Positions 26,056-33,351 of a DNA stretch of 39,861 bases are shown here, in pieces. The position numbers and the translations under genes were made by a program. This DNA comes from a virus. Position 1 is the first letter of the stretch. Each line of letters opens with the position of its first letter. Location of the stretch: the IMG/VR virus record IMGVR_UViG_3300020572_000018, positions 1 to 39,861 of that record; one strand, written 5' to 3'. A model generated the notes under the pieces. It was given only the letters and a program-made list of their open reading frames with translations. It made no database searches and was not told the origin of the DNA.

Positions 26056-27072
26056 TTACTGATTCCAGTATTTTTCTACTTTCTTAGTCAAGTTTACCAA
26101 AATCTCCTCATTCAAAGGATTCTTAAGGTATTCTACACAATCAGATGGAGTACGTCCTAACATTGTAGTAGTTTCCATATGATATATAAACCCATCAGCC
26201 TTAGTTGCAATAAACTTGTAATATGTACAGTCTTTTACAATAGCTCTAATCTTTAATGTTTCCATATCAAGAGTAGATATATCTAAGAACCTTTGAGCAG
26301 TCTTACGTTTGTCTTTTTCAACTAACTCTCCGTTTACATACTTATCCATGTTATCATAGATGATGTCATTAGGAGTAGACTTTTTATACTGAGCACTATT
26401 AGGATCTAACACCTTGGCTACATATAATAGTTTATTCTGATTCTTGTCAAATAACTTCTGAAGTTCAGAAAGAGCTTTATTACGAAGCTTCTTAACTTCT
26501 GTTTGTACTGATGCTGTTTCTTCAAGTTTATCAAGATAAAACTTAGGAGGAACTGGCATTCTGCGAGCTTCTTCTAAACTTTTAGCCACTATACAAAACC
26601 CACCTGCTTCAATTGCATATAATCTAATTAGATCATAAGGGTCTTTATCAGGCTCTAGAAAACTTGGTTCATTACCACATCTAATTTTGATCTTATCCCA
26701 AAACACTGAGTTATCAGGTTTCATGAGTTTGATCTTATTCCAAAACTCTTCGTCAGTTGCATCAACTACATTAGCAGCTAATTCTCTTTCTAACTGAGCA
26801 ACAACTACACGTATCTGCTTAATCTTAGCTTCTTGTTCTTCAGCTGGTAAATCTTTTACATCTGGAGAAAACTCATTTAAGCCAGTTACGTATCTTTTGA
26901 TGCCATTAATCTCTAGACAAGCTAATTGTTCTTCGTGGAACGCTCCGTCAAAAAGACTTAATCCATACTTCTGTAGTCCCATATTATCAACCATTGGATC
27001 AAAGAAAGGTCTAATGGCAATAGTGGACTTTTTGTTTTGTGGATACTTCTCCACGATTGTTACTCCGCTCAT
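26056..27072 (-). CDS. Virion-module protein of unknown function
   Basis: A 338-residue charged, mostly soluble protein. Residues ~70-100 (PAEEQEAKIKQIRVVVAQLERELA) and ~180-215 (LEETASVQTEVKKLRNKALSELQKLF) are likely coiled coil. The stretch YDLIRLYAIEAGGFCIVAKSLEEAR lies in between. It is the first gene after the capsid gene and its structured 3' gap, eight bases before the connector-like gene. The leader contains two AACCAAAC motifs. I do not recognise the family; a capsid-inner or neck protein would fit the place. Confidence 0.6.
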   Translation of the reverse strand: MSGVTIVEKYPQNKKSTIAIRPFFDPMVDNMGLQKYGLSLFDGAFHEEQLACLEINGIKRYVTGLNEFSPDVKDLPAEEQEAKIKQIRVVVAQLERELAANVVDATDEEFWNKIKLMKPDNSVFWDKIKIRCGNEPSFLEPDKDPYDLIRLYAIEAGGFCIVAKSLEEARRMPVPPKFYLDKLEETASVQTEVKKLRNKALSELQKLFDKNQNKLLYVAKVLDPNSAQYKKSTPNDIIYDNMDKYVNGELVEKDKRKTAQRFLDISTLDMETLKIRAIVKDCTYYKFIATKADGFIYHMETTTMLGRTPSDCVEYLKNPLNEEILVNLTKKVEKYWNQ

Positions 27073-27268
27073 GTTTGGTTTGTTTGGTTTTTATTTATAA
27101 CTGGTTACAAATGTAACCTTTTATATTTAGAACCTATTAAGAGTTGCGAGCTCCTCATGTGATCACCATGGTACGCATACAATAGGAAGCCTGGAGATAC
27201 TATCTACAGGGCGGCACTGATGTATCGTTTGGCAGGGGACTTTACACCCCTGCCTTAGATACTATTTT
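27073..27268 (-). other. Structured non-coding gap after the capsid gene
   Basis: No open frame of note. Read on the minus strand it holds four nested or serial stems. First, GTATC/GATAC encloses an 8-bp GC hairpin GGCAGGGG/CCCCTGCC (27231-27254). Second is the near-palindrome CCTGTAGATAGTATCTCCAGG. Third, CCTATT/AATAGG closes a 54-base domain with an inner AGGAG-loop-CTCTT arm. Fourth is GGTTACA/TGTAACC (27113-27128), which contains TACATTTG, a match to the Bacteroidota -7 box. The first hairpin lacks a following U tract, so a simple terminator does not explain the region; processing, mRNA stabilisation or a small RNA are possible. Confidence 0.5.
27231..27254 (-). repeat. GC-rich inverted repeat downstream of the capsid gene
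   Basis: A perfect 8-bp stem (GGCAGGGG with CCCCTGCC) with an 8-base loop, beginning about 15 bases after the capsid stop codon. On the minus strand it is followed by AAACGATAC rather than a U tract, so if it works in 3' end formation it is more likely an RNase barrier or attenuator than a standard intrinsic terminator. Confidence 0.6.
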
Positions 27269-28888
27269 TTAGAATGATCCTCCAGTAACTGGATTTCTCA
27301 TAACAATTTTCAACACCTTGGTTGGGTCTTTAACCCAGATAGCTGGCATTGTCTGTGTCATGAATACACGGTAACCGTTGAACTGTCCAGAAGACTGGAA
27401 GCCTTGGGTACGTCCCATGTAGTCCATTGTACCGTTTTGGTAGAACCACTTCAATTGATTATCCCAAGATAACTTCAACAAGAAGATGTTGTCGTTAGTA
27501 TTCTGTGTGATATCAAAGATAATGAAATTATAAGAACTTAATGGGAAACCATCAATAATAGGGTTCTCAATGTCGTTAGTATGAACGTTATCAAACGCTG
27601 GGTTCAATACAAACTTAACGTTAGCCAAGAAAGGAATAACGTATTGAGTGTATGCAAAACCAAAGTTTAGATCCATACCTTTTCCAGTGATTGCTCCTAC
27701 TTCAGATGCATTAATCACTAAGCCAGAGTTGATAGCCTCACGCTTAATAGCTTCGTTTACAAGCTTCATACCACCAAGGCCAGTTTGTACAACTAATTCA
27801 CGCTTAGGATCTGGACCTTGAAACTCAACTTTACCATTAAAGAAGTTGAAGATTTCAGACTTGAACAAATCTAAGTTGAAAGAACCTTTGTTGTAAATAC
27901 GCTTGTAAGAGTTATCCAACTGCTTCCAAAGACCTACAGATAATCTGATGTCATCTGGACCATCTTGCTTAACCTTACCACCTTGACCCCACATTAAGTA
28001 GGTCTCAATGTCATTAGCAATTTTGCTCAAGTGAGCTGCTTCCATTGCAGTTAAGAATGTACGAGTAAGCTGTCCTGATTCGTAAGCTTTCTTTACATAA
28101 TCTTTACCCATTGTAGAAGCCATAGTCTCCAAACTTGAAACTGAAGGATCAACACTCTTGTCGAAGTTTCTCCACATTTCAATAACTGGAATAGTTCCGT
28201 CAGCTTTCATTCCACCTTTCATCATCAAGTCAGCTCTAGAGCTTACAGAATAATGAACGTGAGCTTCAGCACCACCTACGTAGTTGTAAAATTCACGGAA
28301 ACCTGCATTGATGTTACCGATATCAGAGAAACGCTCACCGTATTCACCACGAGCAGATCCTTTACGGAACACCTTAGTACCAACTTTAAGATATTTGTTA
28401 TCCAAATACTTAGCGTTGTCGTTGTTTACCAACTGAACAGTGTAAATGAAACCGTCACCTGCTGGGATAATATCGTCAGCTGTGATGTACATTTCCACAC
28501 CATTGTACTTGTCATAAGTGATGATATCACCATGACCAAAAGAACGCTTGTTAATTTTAATCTTGAAAGCTTGACCATCAATACCTTTAGTGGCATTTGC
28601 TGATTCAATATCTTCTGTAATGTATGGGAGATCCTGCGTTACTGGAATCTGCCACTTGTACTCACCACGTGCATTATCTACTGAGATAACGTTCTTACCG
28701 CCAAAGCTGGACATTTGGTACAAAGGCATTTCTACTTTTTGTGCCATAGCCCATAAATCTACTGGACCTAAATCTGTAGGTTCAGCTGACTTTAGCAAGT
28801 TTGAAAGGTGGTAGCTGTCTACGTGCGAGCTAGTCTGGTAGCTGGTATCTCGTAGAAATATACCATTGTTCAAAACTGGAGTTGCCAT
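27269..28888 (-). CDS. Major capsid protein (probable)
   Basis: A 539-residue protein, called major capsid protein from gene order: it directly follows TerL, portal and an acidic scaffold-like protein, and carries a leader suited to strong expression. The sequence has the mixed alpha/beta character expected of an HK97-fold capsid protein but no diagnostic short motif. Segments include KNVISVDNARGEYKWQIPV near residue 65, and IIFDITQNTNDNIFLLKLSWDNQLKWFYQNG and RGFQSS-like C-terminal parts; the second-last 40 residues contain YRVFMTQTMPAIWVKDPTK. The length is in the range of crAss-like capsid proteins or slightly above. The alternative is another abundant head protein. Confidence 0.75.
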   Translation of the reverse strand: MATPVLNNGIFLRDTSYQTSSHVDSYHLSNLLKSAEPTDLGPVDLWAMAQKVEMPLYQMSSFGGKNVISVDNARGEYKWQIPVTQDLPYITEDIESANATKGIDGQAFKIKINKRSFGHGDIITYDKYNGVEMYITADDIIPAGDGFIYTVQLVNNDNAKYLDNKYLKVGTKVFRKGSARGEYGERFSDIGNINAGFREFYNYVGGAEAHVHYSVSSRADLMMKGGMKADGTIPVIEMWRNFDKSVDPSVSSLETMASTMGKDYVKKAYESGQLTRTFLTAMEAAHLSKIANDIETYLMWGQGGKVKQDGPDDIRLSVGLWKQLDNSYKRIYNKGSFNLDLFKSEIFNFFNGKVEFQGPDPKRELVVQTGLGGMKLVNEAIKREAINSGLVINASEVGAITGKGMDLNFGFAYTQYVIPFLANVKFVLNPAFDNVHTNDIENPIIDGFPLSSYNFIIFDITQNTNDNIFLLKLSWDNQLKWFYQNGTMDYMGRTQGFQSSGQFNGYRVFMTQTMPAIWVKDPTKVLKIVMRNPVTGGSF

Positions 28889-28914
28889 GAGGCTTTTAAA
28901 TTTAAAGGGTTAAT
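28889..28914 (-). promoter_or_regulatory. Near-palindromic leader element of the capsid gene
   Basis: On the minus strand the bases before the capsid ATG read TAACCCTTTAAATTTAAAAG then CCTC. The core CTTTAAATTTAAAG is nearly palindromic. The same string, with small changes, precedes the 451-residue gene at 24884-24908. No Shine-Dalgarno sequence is present. It may be a late promoter, an operator or a translation enhancer. Confidence 0.5.
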
Positions 28915-28933
28915 AATAAATAGTTTAAGTAAA

Positions 28934-30202
28934 TTAGCGTTTAAATATGTTTGTAGGTCTAGCAATCTTTCTAGATCTAGTTTCATCTTCTTCCTGATAA
29001 GTAGAAACATTCTTACGACTTTGTTCAGTCTTCAATTGTCTCACTGTTTGTTCTACCGCTTGGTTCTTCCCTTGTTTTACAAGAGTCTGACGGTATTCTT
29101 CAGGATTAGATAGTAACCAAAGTGCTTCAGCAATCAATGGGTAGTTAGGTTCTACAAACTGATACTTCTCTAAAAGATGACCCAACTGGTTAGTTGGTCT
29201 TCCACTAATAGAAGGATAGTTTGGTTGAACTAGTCCACTATATAACTGAGCCTGAGTTTTCTTATCCAACTTAAGTCCGTTGATCTCTGCCGGTCTAAGA
29301 GCTTCAAATACACTTTTCATGTAAGTGTCTGCTGCTTGTTCCTGCTGAATCTTTCTGCTTTCTTGTTCAACAATCTGAGATTGTACAAACTCTTCTTGCA
29401 TCTGATCCAACTTTGGCTTAAACTGCTTGGCTTTTTTCTCTAGTACTCCTAGATCTTTCCAAGTAGTTAGTTCTTCATCAATCTCCTCTTCGTTACCAAA
29501 TCCGGTGGCTTGTAAATAAGATCTTACAATACCTTCCTGATCGTTCTCTTTAGTAGGGTCAAGCTGACGAACTTGCTCAACTTGTGCTAGAGCTTGGAAA
29601 AGACCTTTTAAATCTTGTCCTCCATCTGCCACATACTTAGCTGCATATTGCAACTCTTCTGGTAGTGACTCAAAAAACTCTTGGGGTGTCTTAGCAGCAA
29701 CTTCTTGTTTTAAGTTATCAATGTTGGCTTGCCATAGCTCCTCAACATCTTTCTCTCCAAGACCACCTAAGTACTCTTCAAGAGACTGGTTACCCTCATC
29801 ATAGTCATCAAAAGCAAACATCTCTTTTGACTCTATTCGTTTTTTAAGAAACTCTACTAAGCCAGACTTTTCTGTCTTAGGTCTTCCACCTTTAGATTTA
29901 GATGGTTGATCAGCATCCTGATCATCATTATCATCTACATTCACAAGGTCATTAATAAAGTTTTTAGCTGCATCAGGATCTTTTGGCTTTCCATCTGCAT
30001 TTTCATCTTTATCAGTGTTATCTTCTTCATCTAGAAAGCTTGTATCAAACTTTCCTTGACTAAAGATGTTGGGTTTTTGGTCTTTTTTATCTTCAGTGCT
30101 AGGAGTAACGATGCTGTCTGCACCAGGTGCTCCTAACCAACTGTCAATATCAAGATCCACTTGTTGTACAGATGTCTGTACATTGGTTTGAGTATCAGTC
30201 AT
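28934..30202 (-). CDS. Scaffold-like protein (probable)
   Basis: A 422-residue, very hydrophilic protein. The N-terminal ~110 residues are strongly acidic and low complexity (DEEDNTDKDENADG, NVDDNDDQDADQ), followed by helical Glu/Gln-rich segments (LEKKAKQFKPKLDQMQEEF, QSQIVEQESRKIQQEQAAD) and a basic C-terminus (RSRKIARPTNIFKR). An acidic, helical protein directly before the capsid gene, with a basic tail, is the usual profile of a capsid scaffold. No protease motif was seen, so whether it is removed by cleavage is unclear. The leader has AAAAAAACCAAACAAA before the ATG. Confidence 0.65.
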   Translation of the reverse strand: MTDTQTNVQTSVQQVDLDIDSWLGAPGADSIVTPSTEDKKDQKPNIFSQGKFDTSFLDEEDNTDKDENADGKPKDPDAAKNFINDLVNVDDNDDQDADQPSKSKGGRPKTEKSGLVEFLKKRIESKEMFAFDDYDEGNQSLEEYLGGLGEKDVEELWQANIDNLKQEVAAKTPQEFFESLPEELQYAAKYVADGGQDLKGLFQALAQVEQVRQLDPTKENDQEGIVRSYLQATGFGNEEEIDEELTTWKDLGVLEKKAKQFKPKLDQMQEEFVQSQIVEQESRKIQQEQAADTYMKSVFEALRPAEINGLKLDKKTQAQLYSGLVQPNYPSISGRPTNQLGHLLEKYQFVEPNYPLIAEALWLLSNPEEYRQTLVKQGKNQAVEQTVRQLKTEQSRKNVSTYQEEDETRSRKIARPTNIFKR

Positions 30203-30311
30203 TTTGTTTGGTTTTTTTGTGTATCTCTACATAATTAATATACAACTTAAATCTTAAAAATTTACTTATCCTGTAATATTTTTATCTAAGGTGTGGATAA
30301 TAGAGCTATAA

Positions 30312-33062
30312 CTATTTTGTCTTTTTATCAGAAGATTTAGAGACATCATATTTATTTTTATTTTCTTTAGCAACTTGTAACTGTTTGTCTGCTATTTCTT
30401 TTCTAGCTTGTAATGATTCACGCTCAATCTGTAGTTTCTGATTACCCTGTTCTTTCTTAGTCATCTCAGATTCACGCTTTAAGTTCATCTGATCTTGATA
30501 GCGTTGTTCCTGACGAATACCTTCTAAAGCATCTTGGTAATCTGACACCTGGTTTTGATTAATATCTACAGTGGCACCATAGCCAGCTGCTCTAATCTCT
30601 GCCACTGTAAGCTGTGTTTGTCTATCCATATCAGCTTGTTCAGATCTAAACTGTAGATCCATTGCTTTCTGCTTCTCTTGAGACTCAATCATCTGCTTCT
30701 GCATTTCTTGTTGCTGCTGCATTTCAGATTCTTTCTGAGACTGTACCTTTTGTTCTGCATTCTTAAGAACACCAGTAAGTTCTGCAATAGACTCAGACTT
30801 AATAACATTACCTAGATCATAAATAGAAGCACCAGTGGTATTATTGTTAATAGCTAGTTGTTTAAGCTGCTCCATTACAGCACGAGAATTAGTCTTAGTG
30901 GTGCAGAATATGTTTAAGTCTCTCATTAACAACTCAGTGCCATTAATCTCAAAGTTTACCTTCTCATCTTTAGAAGTGATATACTGAAGACGTACACTAG
31001 GTTTGTTAGAATGATAATACTGAGCCAAGTCAGTTCTCATTTGGTGAACTCTTGGCATTAGGTTATCAGAGTGTTGTATGAAATACTGCTCTGTCTGTGC
31101 ATAAGAAGCAGACATAGCTTGTTCAATACCTGTAGCTGTTTGTTGTGCAATAGCTTGACCCATACGTTGTGGGTTAAGACCAATCACCTCAAAAGCTTGG
31201 TTCTTGAAATAACTTGCTAAGTTTACACGAGAAAGTAAACGGTTAGTTTGTTCTAGGTTCAACACTTGATAGTGTTGGAAGTTAAGAGCATTCTCAGTGT
31301 TTGTAATAGACGTATCTAAAGGCAACATCTGGAAGTTCTTCATAGCCACATAGGCTTTGGCCAGATTATTTTTACCCCAATCTTCTCCCATGGAGTGACG
31401 AGGCAAAGAGTTCTGGTCCAACATAATAACCGTACCAAGCTCATCAACCAAGATGTCTGCTATTTGGTTATTTACAATGTTATAGCCTATCTGGTATGGT
31501 TTCATAAGATCTACCAATGAAATACTGCGGGTATTACGATCACCGAACACAGAACCTTCCACTGGTAGTTTACAGCCATATAATGTTGCATCTCCTTTAA
31601 ACTGGAACGGAACTCTTCCTGGTTTGCCACCATTCAGTCCCAAATAAATTGGATTGATGCCACCTGGGTTATTCATACCCCAAAACGCTGGTCTATTAGG
31701 ACCAATCTTCACTCCACCCCATGTTTCATTAATCCAAATCCAGTCAATATGTTCACCAAAGATTAAGTTATCTTTGGACTTTTGTTTGTATATAGATGTA
31801 TTATACAAAGGCTTATCTGTCACTTTATATTCTTCAGTGATGATATCCTGTATAATTTCTCCTTCTTCTGTAATTTTAGTTAAGTGACCTATCTTACGTT
31901 GGCTCTTCCAATAAATAGTAGAAACACGTAATAAATGAGTCTTACCAAAATCCACAGTGTCTTCTGAGTCTGATAAGATCCATTCTACAATATCTCCTGT
32001 ACCAAACTTAGTGTCGTATAAAGAAGTATATTGTCTATACCCCAATGATGGCATTTCTGTATTCCAATCATGAGATTTAGTAGGATCATAATAAGTACCG
32101 TCATTCTGGTAACCCTGTACAGCATAGCCTGCTGAACGGACCGGATAGATGGCTTCTAAGGACTCCATTTGTTCCTCGTTCATCATCCATCCATACTTGT
32201 CAATAACGTCCGATACGGACATCATATCCATCTTACCGACCCAATTACCTTGGGAGATGTATCTAACATCTGGAGACTTATGATAAAAAGTTAAAAGTGG
32301 GTTCCAAAGTTCTAGTTCATAGTCATCTTCATTCATTTTAAAATGCCAGAACTCTCTATCTGTAATAAGCATGTCTTTAAATCCACGCTCTTCTAATTCT
32401 TGTAGTTTAAATCTTTCCTCGTCTACAGACATCTGATGACTAGCCCATTGCTCAATCATAGACTTGTAGTCTTTACGGAAGAATCCTTCAATCTCAGGAA
32501 GTTGTTGTAAGCTTTCTGGAGCTAATGCTTTCTGCATTTCTTCAGAGTCAAGCTCAATACCCATAGCCATCATCTCCATCATCATCTTCCTTTCAGCATC
32601 TTCAAGCAAGACTTTCTCCACCATACCACGCTTTTCTTCCATCATCTCGTTATGAGAGATGTCATCCATAGCTTTAAACATAATACGTGAGCTTCTTTTG
32701 GAAAACTCATTACATAATACGTTAATTACGTTAGGAATAATAGGATAAAACTTAAGTTCTAAAGCAGATTCATCTTCTTTTGTAAGTGTGTCAATAAGAT
32801 CTGCCATCTCATTATCCTCTTCTACAATATAATCAGCTTTGTCAATAATACCTTTAGCAAGCTTGTAGTTCTTCATCAGCCTACGAGCATTACGTCTAAG
32901 CTGTTTCATTCCTTGAAACTCTAGCCAATCTAGGTTCCAAGATCTCCACTCTTCGTCTTTTTCCTTTTCAGATATAAACTGGACAGGCTGGGTAAGTGTA
33001 CCCATTTTATTATAATCCGCCTTTTTCCCAGATTTAAGATCTAGAGCATTGTATATCTGCAT
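30312..33062 (-). CDS. Portal protein
   Basis: A 916-residue protein, the dodecameric entry of DNA into the head by family role. The N-terminal two-thirds contain the portal-like core (RNARRLMKNYKLAKGIIDKAD, PIIPNVINVLCNEFSKRSSRI, and FWHFKMNEDDYELELWNPLL with SPDVRYISQGNWVGKMD). LNFQHYQVLNLEQTNRLL and GLNPQRMGQAIAQQTATGIEQAM lie at about 620-680. Residues ~745-916 are a Gln/Glu/Lys-rich coiled coil (QKESEMQQQQEMQKQM). The length, near 900 residues, and the long coiled-coil tail resemble portals of crAss-like and related Bacteroidota phages. It follows terL and a 93-residue gene and precedes the scaffold-like gene, as in many phage head modules. Confidence 0.8.
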   Translation of the reverse strand: MQIYNALDLKSGKKADYNKMGTLTQPVQFISEKEKDEEWRSWNLDWLEFQGMKQLRRNARRLMKNYKLAKGIIDKADYIVEEDNEMADLIDTLTKEDESALELKFYPIIPNVINVLCNEFSKRSSRIMFKAMDDISHNEMMEEKRGMVEKVLLEDAERKMMMEMMAMGIELDSEEMQKALAPESLQQLPEIEGFFRKDYKSMIEQWASHQMSVDEERFKLQELEERGFKDMLITDREFWHFKMNEDDYELELWNPLLTFYHKSPDVRYISQGNWVGKMDMMSVSDVIDKYGWMMNEEQMESLEAIYPVRSAGYAVQGYQNDGTYYDPTKSHDWNTEMPSLGYRQYTSLYDTKFGTGDIVEWILSDSEDTVDFGKTHLLRVSTIYWKSQRKIGHLTKITEEGEIIQDIITEEYKVTDKPLYNTSIYKQKSKDNLIFGEHIDWIWINETWGGVKIGPNRPAFWGMNNPGGINPIYLGLNGGKPGRVPFQFKGDATLYGCKLPVEGSVFGDRNTRSISLVDLMKPYQIGYNIVNNQIADILVDELGTVIMLDQNSLPRHSMGEDWGKNNLAKAYVAMKNFQMLPLDTSITNTENALNFQHYQVLNLEQTNRLLSRVNLASYFKNQAFEVIGLNPQRMGQAIAQQTATGIEQAMSASYAQTEQYFIQHSDNLMPRVHQMRTDLAQYYHSNKPSVRLQYITSKDEKVNFEINGTELLMRDLNIFCTTKTNSRAVMEQLKQLAINNNTTGASIYDLGNVIKSESIAELTGVLKNAEQKVQSQKESEMQQQQEMQKQMIESQEKQKAMDLQFRSEQADMDRQTQLTVAEIRAAGYGATVDINQNQVSDYQDALEGIRQEQRYQDQMNLKRESEMTKKEQGNQKLQIERESLQARKEIADKQLQVAKENKNKYDVSKSSDKKTK

Positions 33063-33067
33063 GATAG

Positions 33068-33349
33068 TTAAGTATTTAAGTCTGCTGAATTATCTACAGC
33101 TGTATTAATAAAAGATGTGCCAGTTGTAGAGATAAACGAAGGATAGTTAATACCTCTAGTAATTGAACTACCTGTATTAGGAAAAATAGCCGTACCACTA
33201 CTAGTTAAGTATTGTACTGGTTTATCCATCGGTTGTTTTGGCTCTTCATCCTTTAAAAGAAGCAAAGCTTCCTCAAGGCTTAGGTAGTTTTCTTTAATTA
33301 ATCTAGAAAGAATAGTTACTTTTTGAGCATGAAGTTCTTGATTTTCCAT
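33068..33349 (-). CDS. Small protein between terL and portal
   Basis: A 93-residue protein. The N-terminal half is helical (TILSRLIKENYLSLEEALLLL), the rest is Pro/Thr/Ser/Asn-rich and probably disordered. It sits two bases after the terL stop and five bases before the portal start, so it belongs to the packaging transcript. I do not recognise it. The first helix could bind terminase or portal, but this is only inferred from position. Confidence 0.6.
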   Translation of the reverse strand: MENQELHAQKVTILSRLIKENYLSLEEALLLLKDEEPKQPMDKPVQYLTSSGTAIFPNTGSSITRGINYPSFISTTGTSFINTAVDNSADLNT

Positions 33350-33351
33350 AA

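Noticed and set aside
27180-27260. Hammerhead-type ribozyme
   Set aside because: A CTGATG string occurs on the plus strand but the invariant CUGANGA and GAAA core is not complete.
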